A stretch of 64,000 bases of DNA from Zygaena filipendulae. Lineage: Eukaryota; Arthropoda; Insecta; Lepidoptera; Zygaenidae. Shown one piece after another: positions 48,084 to 58,800 of this stretch (within the stretch, counting starts at the first letter, position 1; every line of letters starts with the position of its first letter). The stretch lies in the NCBI GenBank assembly GCA_907165275.2, contig OU015660.1, positions 8,558,501-8,622,500 on the forward strand, read 5' to 3'. The position numbers and the translations under genes were made by a program. A model generated the notes under the pieces. It saw nothing but the letters and a program-made list of their open reading frames with translations. It was not told where the DNA came from and searched no databases.

Positions 48084-49371
48084 TACGACGACGACGCTTT
48101 AACAACAACAGTATACTTTTTCGTATCAAACAGACAAACTTCACTTATGCATTTGATCAACCAATACTTATTTACATGTCGAACCTGGGGCCCTAACTTG
48201 CTTACGAGCTTCTGCATTTTGTTGAATTCTATTGACCCCTCAGTATGCACGACATAATCAACGTCGGTAGAACGTATTGACTTAACAACAGTGCCACCGT
48301 ATGCTATCCAATGTCTCTCGAAGTAATCCCGCTCTTCCTCAGTAAAACTTATAAAATCAGGATAAAATCCAAGCTTCTTATCCAGAAAAACATCGGGCAA
48401 TGGATTATCTGCTATGAATTTATTCCAAATCTCTCTTGTTTTTTCTTCATTATCACTTTCAGAATCTGATTCAAAGTAGTCACTAAGTGAGATTTTCTCT
48501 GGTTTTTTTGGTTTATTTTTATTACTATTTGAAGAACTAGGTTTGTCTTCAAAACTTGTGTCGACCGTTGCATCTGAGGAAGAAGAAGACAGTCGCCTTA
48601 TTTTTTTGTGTTCTTTTTGTACTGTTTTTGTTTTTGATGCAGCCTTTTCTTTCTTGATCTTTTTCGTATCCACAGGACTTGTAATAATCGTTGAATTTGA
48701 AGAAGACGAAGGAGATCGTTTCCTTTTTCTATCTGTTTTTTGTGTTTTGCTTGATGTTTTTTGGTCTTCATTCATCTCTCTTTTATTCAGAAGACTAGTT
48801 TCGACTTCTGTTTTTGTCTCAATAGTTGTGTCTAAAGAGGAAAAATTACTTCTTTTTTCATCTTCTCTTTTGGTTTTAGTTGACTTCTTCTTTTTCTTAG
48901 CTTTGTTTTTATTTTCAGGACTTTTAATATTTGTCGAATCCGAAGAAGAAGAATGTTTTCTTTTCTTATTTTCTCCTTTTGTCTGGATACATTTCTCTTC
49001 CTTTATAACTTTTCTATTAAAAGGACTTACTTCAACATCTACATTTTTTTCAGTAGTTATGTCTGAAGATTTTTCATCATCCTTTTTTGAGATACCAGTG
49101 TTCTCTTTTTTTATTAAAAAACTGTCCATTTTGCGAATTTTTGAGGGACTTGGGTCTGTTTTCTTTTTTGGTGATTGATCATTTGTTGTGGCAGCTAATT
49201 TATCTAAAAGTGACACATCGGTCTTTTCTTTAGATGTTTTAAAAAGATTTTTAAGCTCTTCTAAATTAGTTGCTGTTTTCCAATCTTTATCATCCCTTAT
49301 TTTTGTTACTCTTGGAAACCTGACTGATATGCCATCAGCTGTATGAATATTTGCTTTCGTGAACTCTGTGC
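48083..49371 (-). CDS. LIG3: LIG3 exon 4: end of OB fold, repetitive Lys/Ser linker, BRCT, stop
   Basis: Restores G|GC and reads [20 protein letters not shown], the end of the catalytic core. A low-complexity linker of about 270 residues follows, rich in Lys, Ser, Glu and Asp, with two diverged copies of an 80-90 residue unit. The last 105 residues look like a BRCT domain, including the conserved Trp in KYWLIKC (W1074). In other ligase III proteins this domain binds XRCC1. The stop is at 48083-48085. Confidence 0.93.
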
Positions 49372-52300
49372 CTGAAATTGTTAACACAATTGAAAACTTC
49401 AAACCCTTTAAAAATATATATAATAATAAATGCAAAATTAAGTTCTAAAACTAAATTCTAAAACATACCAGTAATTTCCCATACAGGTTGCTTCTTTGGA
49501 TCTAATGCCACAAAATCCGGTACCAGTCCTTTATTACAGTCTAACCATTTTGGCACTTTGTTGTTGTCCTGTGATATCTTCACCATCAAAGGTGACAGTT
49601 CCTTCTGTAACTTCTCTAGAGCATTGTCATCATGGCCGGTGTGGACTTTGGTGACAGTTACCCAACGGTCACGACGCGTGTCCAGACACCCCATAAGAAA
49701 AACCGACATCATGCCGCCTTTTTTGCCAGTACCTAAAATTGTATTTGAGAAATATCTTTTTAAGCATATTTTATTTAGAAACAATAAAGAGAAGATCAGG
49801 AAAATTGGTCTTGTTTGGACTCACCTAATTTTTAATATAAATTACATGCACTTAAATCTTAATGAATAGGTGATTGAGCACCAAACGTTCATCTAGTAAT
49901 TTTTAGTTATGAAGTCAGGAGCTTTCACTTTTAAACTTTTCAATAATTTGAAAAATCCAAAAAGAAATAATTTTTTTTTTACTATCTATCTGACATACTA
50001 AATAGAATTTTGATTTTTATACCCTGTCATCATTTTGATACTGATTTCATGACTCTATGGGTTAAAAAGACTTACGGCCGCACTCAGAGTCGTTTTAGTG
50101 ATTACTTAATTTTAAGTTAAGTTTTTAAGAACAATACTGCCACACTCAGAGACGTTCATTAAATTAATGTTGGCATTTAACTAATTAAGTTAAATTTAGT
50201 TAAATGCTAACTAATATTAATTTAATGAACATCTCTGAGTGCGGCCGTTAGTTACATACAACCAAAAATTACCAAACCAAGCTCCAAGAACAACTAGGTC
50301 AGCCGTATCAGCCATGGCTCCATCAAACAAATAATCCTTCTTTACTTTCAGCCAGTGCCTCTTGCCAGGCTCGTAAATGGATTCTATATCTTTTAGGACT
50401 AGCCCTTCTAAGCCTAATTGTAGTACCTGAAAAAAATTGCAATTTAGACTGTTTTTCATTTAATAAAACAGCTTTCCATTTCCACTTTGTATTTGTATGC
50501 CCTTTATTTAATCCTTACTAATATTATATATGCGAAAGTGAGTTTGTTTGTTTGTTTGTTATGCTTTCATGCCTTAGGCTCAACAGAAAATTTCAAATTT
50601 TGCATGCACATTGTCAGGGGTTCAAAGAAGAACATAGGGTACTTTTTATCCTGGAATTTTTTTTAGAAACTCTAAAATTACCACGGGTGAAACCATGGGT
50701 AACACCTAGTTCGATCATAGTTTTTTTAAGTTTAAAAGTCAGCATAAAAATTTTACAAAGATATTATGAAAAAAAAAATAGTAAAAAATTAAACAATGTT
50801 GAGTAAGGATGTATGATTTAAATATTTTCACTTTGACCAATGCAATTTGAGTTTTAGTGTGACTGTGTAAATAGATTTTAAAAAATTCTCACCTCTGCAA
50901 TCATTTTTGCAAGATCAGATGGTTGCTCAATTAATTTTTGTTCAGAAAACATAATGTGATTCTTTACTTCCACCATGTTATCATACAAAAATTTTCTCCT
51001 TTTTTTTATAGGATAACCCATTAGAATTTCACCATTGTAATAAAGACAATCAAAAACAAATAAGCAGACCTGGGCATCTTTAAATTTTGACTGCTTATGA
51101 ACACCAAGTGTGCCAAATGGCAAAGGTTTTCCTGTATTGACATCAACCATTAAGACTTCAGCATCTAATACTAAATCTACTCCTTTAGGGAATGCTTTCG
51201 GTAAATAATCTTTAAAATGGCTCACTTTATGTGGCATAACTGGTTTTAATGCTCTTGAAAAATATTTGAATTCATTGCCTTTTTTATGAACTTGAACTCT
51301 TTCACCATCATACTTTATTTCAGAGAAAATACCATTCGGACATTTTTTCATAGCCATTTCCACAGATTTACATGCTTCTGCTAACATGGGTAAAACTGGT
51401 GTCATCAGAATCAACTCTGCTTCAACTGTTTTCTGTGTTGCATCCTTGTGCTGCACTCCACTACTGTTTGTTAGAACTTTATCTAAAACCATGTTGAGAT
51501 CTCTTGATGTCTGAAACACATTGTATGCATCAGGATGTACACCCTGCAATATATGTTTTGGTCCTGCATTAATCCTTAAATCACCTTTAATCAATCGAAT
51601 TATCATTTTTATATCATTTAAAGTACATTTATTTATTATTTTCTTGAAATGATAAATCTGTTCATCCTCCTTTGTCAATTTTGAAAGGTTTTCTAGAAAG
51701 TTTTCAACATCATGTATTGTTAATGAGCTATCAGATGCTGGCTGATAAGTCTTGGATTTTGAATAAAAATGTGTTATAGTATCAGCTACATCACCTTTTT
51801 CTAGATGAGTCAACATATCATCTTGGTCGGTATTGAAAATTCTTGAAAATAATTTAATAAGCTGTTTACTTTTTAAATTATAAATTCTCTTAGTTACTTG
51901 AGGTAAGAGTAACTTACACCACAATGCTAAATCACCATTGAATGTGTCACCTTTGGAGCCTTTCCTAAAAAATGTATTGACAACAGCCGTTTTATCTGTA
52001 TATGCATCAACTTTGGCTATTTTCATACATAAATTATAAAACAGTAAAAACATATCATCCTCATTGATCTTTACTATTGTTTTATTTTTGGGTTGATTTT
52101 TATGACTTGCTGTTTCATCTAAAATACCGCAAGACTCATATTTTATCACTTTTGCAGTATACTTTCCTGCATGTTTGTCTGCATATAGTTTTTCCATATA
52201 ATTGATTTCTTTTAACAGCGATTCTTGATCTTCTTTACTTAAACTAGACCAATTTCCAATGTCGTCAACAGAATCTATACGTTTGGTGGTTGGTCTTTGC

Positions 52301-52485
52301 TTTAGTAACACATTCATAAAGCAAGAAACGTGATGCCATGATTTCATTTGTTGATTATCACCATATGGACTGGCTACTAACTTGGCTATCCGCAATTCTC
52401 CTTCAGGACAATTTGTTTTGCAACCTTTACAATTAGCTCGCCCGGTCTTGGCTCGGTCGACATAAAACGGCGTTGTTTCCGTCAT
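48083..52485 (-). CDS. LIG3: DNA ligase III, complete four-exon gene (complement of 48083-49371, 49469-49732, 50273-50426, 50893-52485)
   Basis: ATP-dependent DNA ligase that seals single-strand nicks, normally with XRCC1 in base-excision and single-strand-break repair. The four exons join in frame at GT-AG introns (phases 0, 1, 1) to give 1099 residues. Domains in order: PARP-type zinc finger (C19, C22, H52, C55), DNA-binding region (about 140-350), adenylation domain with catalytic K391 in [12 protein letters not shown] at 441 and FVFDC at 476, EGLVLKD at 538, OB fold with [12 protein letters not shown] and ending near [11 protein letters not shown], a Lys/Ser-rich linker (about 720-990), and a BRCT domain (about 995-1099). 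A stop codon (TAA) lies two codons upstream of the ATG, so no mitochondrial leader is visible on this exon. Human LIG3 is about 920-1010 residues; the extra length here is the linker. Identity rests on the zinc finger plus BRCT combination, which excludes ligases I and IV. Confidence 0.97.
49469..49732 (-). CDS. LIG3: LIG3 exon 3: OB-fold domain
   Basis: Begins after TTTTAG and restores a Gly codon (G|GT), reading [16 protein letters not shown]. It continues through the [12 protein letters not shown] and [18 protein letters not shown] segments characteristic of ligase III. It ends phase 1 at ACTG|GTATGT. Confidence 0.95.
50075..50247. mobile_element. CGGCCGCACTCAGAGTCG palindromic MITE in LIG3 intron 2, TTA duplication
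   Basis: Inverted ends CGGCCGCACTCAGAG, with TTA at 50072-50074 and 50248-50250. Internal ATTAAATTAATGTT-like arms are also inverted. A 3-bp TWA duplication fits the PIF/Harbinger superfamily. Confidence 0.85.
50273..50426 (-). CDS. LIG3: LIG3 exon 2: nucleotidyltransferase motifs IV and V
   Basis: Starts after a T-rich CAG acceptor and reads [13 protein letters not shown], then [15 protein letters not shown] and [10 protein letters not shown]. These are the conserved motifs that contact ATP and the adenylate. It ends phase 1 at a TTTG|GTAATT donor. Only about 25 bp separate this donor from the end of a MITE in the following intron. Confidence 0.95.
50512..50709 (+). mobile_element. Full-length Helitron-like element in LIG3 intron 1 (198 bp)
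   Basis: A|TCCTTACTAATATTATATA start and ACACCTAG|T end, with ACCACGGGTGAAACCATGG before it. It is antisense to the ligase within the intron 50427-50892. Confidence 0.85.
50893..52485 (-). CDS. LIG3: LIG3 exon 1: start codon, zinc finger, DNA-binding and most of the adenylation domain
   Basis: Encodes residues 1-531. The zinc-finger cysteines lie in NCKGC and the His/Cys pair in WHHVSC. The catalytic lysine is codon 391. The exon ends in KMIAE followed by a GTGAGA donor (GT at 50891-50892), phase 0. The start was chosen because the frame has a TAA two codons upstream and the zinc finger begins soon after the ATG, as in the nuclear form of the family. Confidence 0.95.
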
Positions 52486-53100
52486 TCTTTATTTCACCAC
52501 AATTTACAGAAAAGCAAAACAATAGTTAATTCTACAATAACTCAAAACGATGATCAAATATGATGTTTTGATAGAAACACGTTTGATGAAAAGATATGAA
52601 CTTTAGATGTAATCATTATTTATACCTAGTACAATATGTATGTGAAAAATTCGTTGAACATTAGCAGGATTATTTACAAGGAAACCTAATAAAAAATCCG
52701 TAAAAAATCGGATAAAATAATGGATAAAATATTTGTAATTTTTGTGCATGTGATTGTGAGAACTGAGAAGTGAGAAATGTCAACTGTCAAGTGACTCAAG
52801 TGACAGATCGCACCGCAGAACGCAGTGCAGGACTATCAACGGTAATGTACAACCATTAGTCATTATCATAATTATATAAAACCGATAAATTAAAGCCAGT
52901 TTTATCTTATGACTTTACATCGAAATAACATCCAGTTTTTAACTTAAACTGATTTTTGCTCTAAAATTTAGATCGGAAATCATAGGAAATGTAAGCAGCA
53001 CCCATAATATATATATAAAAATTTATAGGTATATTATGTTATGTACTTTATATACAGATAGATTAAGATTGATTTTTGTCTTTGTTCAAAAGTAAATCGT
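52486..53100. other. Upstream region of LIG3
   Basis: AT-rich with no repeat recognised except its far end. The GC-richer stretch near 52800-52845 could be the ligase promoter. No TATA box at a convincing position. Confidence 0.3.
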
Positions 53101-53102
53101 AA

Positions 53103-53339
53103 TCCTTACTATAATAAATGCGAAAGTGAGTTCTATACATGTTTTCAGGGGGACATAGGGCACTTTTTATCCCGGAATTCTCGTGGGAACTCCGAAATTA
53201 TCGTGGGTAAAACAATATAAAATTTTGCATACTACACGTTGTTAGGGGTAAAGAAAAGGATAATTATAGAGTACTTTTATGCTGGGATTCTAACGGGATC
53301 TCCGAAATTAACGCGGGTGAAACCACGAGGATCAGCTAG
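53103..53339 (+). mobile_element. Helitron-like element upstream of LIG3
   Basis: TCCTTACTATAATAAATGCG start and GGATCAGCTAG|T end. An internal second hairpin-like end near 53210 suggests it formed from two copies. Confidence 0.75.
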
Positions 53340-53527
53340 TCAGTTATAAATGCAGCGAAAAAGCCATCAAAAAAGAAGGAAAGGTTTACTTATTTTTGTA
53401 TTTTATAATGTCATTAATCGCCTGGAATGTGGAATAGGTAGAATAAGAACGAACGCACGTGAAATAGGCAAACAGCATAATATGAACTTATAGGGATAAA
53501 TAAACGTGTGAAGAAAAATATATGTAA

Positions 53528-53825
53528 CTAGCTATACCCGCGGTTCCACCTACAAAAATTTTGGAATTCCCGCAGGAACTACTTTTTTTTTCTAAAATAA
53601 AAGTAGCCTAAGTTACTACTTATTAAATTAGCTATTTGCCGTTCCAGCCGTTTCAGAGATTAGCCGGAATAACAGACAGACAGGCAAAAATTAAAAACAT
53701 ATATTTTCTTGTATAAGTATCGCATATACTTTCATATTCATTCAGTAAAAGTTGTTAATTTGGAATTACAAACAGACACATCAATTTTATTTATATGTAT
53801 GTATGTAGTATGTATATAGATAAGT
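53528..53825 (-). mobile_element. Helitron-like element, third subfamily, inverse copy
   Basis: ACTAGCTATACCCGCGG end, then AAAGTAGCCTAAGTTACTAC and GCCGTTTCAGAGATTAGCCG, matching 27510-27805 in reverse. Confidence 0.7.
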
Positions 53826-54129
53826 GCTATTTACATTATTAAAACAAATCACTTCTTTCTTCTTTTAGATACAACCTTCCTAAAGTACTAGTAACAAACA
53901 TTATAATATGTATAATTCAATCTTTCTTTAAAAAGTGGATACAATACGTATGCCTATGAATCTAGTTATACAAAGTATAGTGAACAGTCTACTTAATAAA
54001 ACGCTGTACGAGTCATTATTATAATGTAGTGTCACAGATAATAATTAATACTATACGTGGTGTTCACTGTTCAACCTTTTGGAAAGCTGTGTACACGAAT
54101 TATTTGTCGGGCAATATGAAACTGCATAG

Positions 54130-54905
54130 GTTAAAAACCCGACGAAGTGATAAACGGCACTGCGCAGACTCGTCGTCGTGTCGCGCAAGCGTAAAATGGA
54201 ATGTACCTGTTTATTTATTACCAAGAGCTTACCTCGGCCTCGTTCGGTTGCGTTCCGAACTACACACTCCATGCGACTCCATGTGATTCCGTGGTTTTAT
54301 TGGAAAAGAAGTGGGAATGTCGTTTGGCACCGATTTAGATTTCAATTCTTTGGTCGGCGAAGTTGAAAACAAAGATCTTGACTCACATTTTCACAAAATC
54401 TGTCTTTGATGGGATTAATCAGTTTACTATGACTAACGTGACCATTTATTTATTACTCAAAACAGGACATTGATTTATTTAGGTTAATTAACAGGTAGTC
54501 AATAAAAAAAACACAATAGGTTTAGTTATATTTATATATATCAAAGGAATAAATTTGCTTTAATATATGTATCTGGTGATGATTTTAGGTAAGAATGAAA
54601 CTCTTGGCACGTTTTTTATATTCACCTTAATTATCAACATCGCCTTTAGAACTGAAATTTGTAACTGGGTCTTCTCAGATGGCTACAATTTGTTCATCAT
54701 AGAAAATAGGTACTCTTTCTATCGTCGCGTCAACCGACGACGCGGTCTCGCTCTCGCACACCGATCGCGTCCGGCTCGACTAGGTACTCAAATTTTCGCG
54801 CGGTTTCAGAAAACGGGTCAATTATGCGTCCCACGGTTCATTTCGGGGACACCGGGACTCGTCACTCTAAAAAGGGACAGTCCCGTTCAAAACGGGACGT
54901 GGTCA
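54130..54905 (+). promoter_or_regulatory. Two GC-rich patches between LIG3 and the CUB gene
   Basis: 54140-54300 and 54715-54905 are GC-rich and CpG-containing. They lie upstream of the first supported CUB exon and could hold its promoter, 5' UTR or signal-peptide exon. ORFs here have no recognisable protein. Confidence 0.3.
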
Positions 54906-55637
54906 CGTTAACGTTTTGCCGTCTGTATTTACTTACCTACCTACCTACAAAATTTTCGCAATAAGTAAATTATTATAGTCATCAAAATTGATCATTGATG
55001 CACGTATGACGACGTAGGTAGAACTAAATATGTACTTACTAAGTACTTATGTAGTATGTACTTACTAAAGATATTCTGTGATCGTAGGTAGGTATATAAA
55101 CATGTTCTAAATAGTAATAGTGGAAGATCCATGAGCAACTTGCGCGCTTAATTTGAGTAATTAATAGTAAACCCAAGTACCTAACGAATTCAACGTAAAA
55201 ATAATAATTTTGTTACTATACTGTATACTGGACACCCTCCATTAATAATGATTCCCGCGTGTAACATTAAACCTGTTTAATAATACAAAGTTTAATATTG
55301 GCGTCTGTTGGGTAAATAAAACCTAACTTTTATTTGGCGTCTGAGTTTCCGCTTAGTTCTTATAAATTATCCATCTACTCAAAAGATTTTGATGTGGTTA
55401 TCACTATATCTTTGACAGAACTTCTGGAAGTTTTATGCCTATGTACCTATACACCTATAGTACGGAATATCTGAGAATTAGTCAGTCTTGTTCATCCTGA
55501 AAATCAGAAAATCACGCGTCCCGAAAACCATGATCCACCGTTGCAAAATAAATGTTTACTCACTCATACGCCCGGCACCATTTTCAGGCCAGGCAACAGA
55601 CTTCACATCAACAAAATTGGAATGTTTTATTTTCCAG

Positions 55638-55824
55638 CCTCGTCGTGCCACCAGGAATTTAGCAGCGACGGCTCCAAGCACGGCACTCTGACGTCACCGC
55701 ATTACCCCTCACCGTATCCGTCGAACACACACTGCCACTACGAGTTCTTCGGAAGAGGGAAAGAGAGAGTTAGATTAGTTTTTCAAGATTTTCATCTGTA
55801 CAAACCTCAGGATGGATCTGTTGA
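55638..55824 (+). CDS. CUB gene exon: first half of CUB1
   Basis: Follows a TTTTATTTTCCAG acceptor; the first two bases complete a codon begun upstream (phase 1). It reads SSCHQEFSSDGSKHGTLTSP and on to PQDGSV, with the first two CUB cysteines. It ends GA|GTAAGT, phase 2. Confidence 0.9.
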
Positions 55825-58800
55825 GTAAGTATTTTTATATCTTAATCTCTTTTACTTGTAGTGTCTGTTTTCTCTATATTATGTATCATCATTGAAGGCG
55901 GTAAATAATTCTATACAAGACCAGTCTCTGAATCCTTCCTATGATCCAATCATTTATGACCCTTCTTGATGCCGTTAAGTCTGACTTCTCCAAGCTTTCT
56001 CTCTTCTTGTGAATACCTACTTAGATTTTTAAAACAATTGTGTTTGCGTGACCGTTAGAAAAGATTAATACCCACCTATTTTTAGGGGTTTGGATAAGTT
56101 TCAAGAAGTTGATCGATTATTACCGATACCACAGATAATGTAATACTCAAAGAGTATATAACCACTACGACGATATCTAATATTTGAGGTTTGAGTTTTA
56201 TTAATAGTTAGGTAATTAATACTTTTTTTTTGTCGTTAATCTTCATCACTGAACTGAAGGTCTGTTCATCCTGAAAGGCGATATCAAATCTTAATAAGCC
56301 GTTTCCACGTTTCTCTGTTCTGTCAGCGTGCAAAAAGCTGTGAGAGAAAGGAAAAAAAAAAACAATATTTCTCTGGGAGGTTCATAAGAACCTTTATTGC
56401 TTATTAAATGTACCTATGTTTTCAATTTTGATTTCAGCTGTACCAACGTAGACTCATTACAAGCATTCGTCAACGTAGAAGGGCGTTTAGAGAACACGAA
56501 TAACTTTTGCGGCACCGATCAGCCTAAGCCTATTATGTCGAATGGGCCAAAGTTGATGCTCGAATTTAGAGGGACACACTCGTCTAGAAATGCTAGAGGA
56601 TTCAAAATTTCTTATTCTTTTGTAGAAAGTAAGTTAAATTATTTATTCTTAGTTTCATTAAATTGATTTAGATAGTTTGTAATATTGCGCTAGTTGCTAA
56701 TGAAACTCGTACCTAATTTTCTGAGTCCTACTGAATTTTAGAAAAGGAAAGTCAAAAAATATGTATGTAGAAGCCACTGTCATCGCAAGTGGCTGAACAA
56801 TTTTGTGAAAATGAATAAAGTTAGACCATTTTGAAAACTGTTCGCTGTGCGAGCGTATGACACTTTTAAAATTTAATGCCAATCGTACAGACCTACCAAC
56901 AAACCAACTCATTAGATGGTGACAACATAATAATATTAATGTCGCGCAGGCATCGATCTCATATAAAAAGTAGTGTCATACAAAAGTTCACATAAAAACT
57001 GTCCACTGCAGTCGTGTTTACGTAGCTGTGATAGTTGGTATAAACATAAATTAATGCAAATTTATATGTAACTAGCTGTGCCCCGCGTTTTCACCTGCGG
57101 TGTTTTTGGAGTTCCCGCGGGAATTCCGGGATAAAAAGTACCCTGTGTCCTTTTCTGTACCCCTGACAACGTGCATGCCAAATTTCATCCCAATCCGTTC
57201 AGCCGTTTTTGCGTGATTGAGTAACAAACATTCAAACATCCACATACTTTCACATTTATAATATTAGTAGGATTATGAAATTCCGTCCTTTAGGGTCCTA
57301 GATGTATGATTTTTACAATTTTTGAACGAGCACTGCGGCATGTTTACGGTTGTAGCGACTGAATGCGACTGATTTAAAAGCGCACCCAAATGTTCAAGTG
57401 GGCGCTCATTTCATGAGGAAAATTTTTGACGCTTATTGTGTATCTACTTTTTATATGAGATCGATGGTCACAGGTTCAAACTCGAATAATAATATGACCC
57501 AACTTAATTTTAAGAATATCAAAAATCCTACCTAGTTATTTATTTTGTATTATGTTCCTGACGCAAAATTACAACAAGATCAATTTCTTTTTACAGATTT
57601 CGGTATCAGCACAGGGAGACAGCTAAAAGAATTTCCATGCGCATTCGTTTTCAATAGTAGTGAATCGCACAACGGCACCTTCGCTTCACCCAACTCGCCC
57701 GGCCCGTACCCTCGGGACACTGAATGCACCTACTTCTTCCACGGCGGGGACACGGAAAAAGTTCACCTCCATTTCACGAGTTTCGACGTTGAAGGTGTAC
57801 TGCCGTGAGTGTTGATTGTTGATCTTATCGCATTCCCCTACTTATTTAACCTCTATTAACCTTTAACTACTGACGTGATTTTTTTTCACGTAACTTCTGA
57901 CGTAGGGGCCTGGCCGGCCCGCGACTTAAAATGTTTATATTATCGATTTATTAAGGTTTTTAAATTAAAATACATTATTTACATACTTGAATAAGTATCG
58001 TTAAATAAAACAAATATCTTTTAAGACATGTTTTTGATTCTTATTTTCTCATATTTGACTATTTAGAAATTAGGTTACATTTTTTTGGTGAAAAAATATG
58101 AGATCAGAAATCAGTACGTATTTCTTAAAAAAACTAAACAAAAACAATAAATTTACTTCCATTATTAAACTTCAATAGTGTCTTTAATAAACTACATACA
58201 ATCAAATATTGTTGCTAAATAAAGAATATAAAATTGCAGTGCACCAAATCTCACTAATTAGACACTTTCTGGGAAAACTTTCGTTGCACATTGGAGGCAA
58301 ATCTTGCTCAGTTACTTCATCAGATTCCGAGTCAGGAGAATCTTCGTTATGTCCGTGTTCTTCAGGAATAAATGTATCACCGAGGTTCTCTTCCTCTAAA
58401 CCACTAGAATCCTCACAATTAACCCAATATGAAATAATTGATTGATCACGGATACCGGGCACAACAGATCTCTTAGTTTTGGAATGACGTAAGTTATCAT
58501 CGCTATTTATCTTCAGTTTTCTCCCTGGTGATGTACTTGGTTCCATTTTACATTAATTTACCCAAAAACTGTAAAAAAAGATAAAATCAATAATTACAAT
58601 TATTTTCAAATTGTTACACAAGTACTGACGATGGGTCACAGAGGCCCGCAGAAATTTTTGAAATAAATTTACTCACTGAGATTTAGTTCACCGACACCAA
58701 CTCCACGTCTCACGGCTTTGGCTTCACTAAATTCGAAGCTACTACAAGTGGCGTACGCGTCGCGGGCGAGGGAGGGGAGTAATTTGACAATATTACTGTC

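Noticed and set aside
48543..49178. Plus-strand ORF of 211 codons
   Set aside because: Exactly antisense to the Lys/Ser-rich linker of ligase III; its Phe/Leu/Glu composition is what the reverse of AAR and TCT codons gives. No splice or promoter support.
54029..54911. Several ORFs in the GC-rich patches upstream of the CUB gene
   Set aside because: No recognisable domain, overlapping on both strands; kept only as a possible promoter or 5' exon region.
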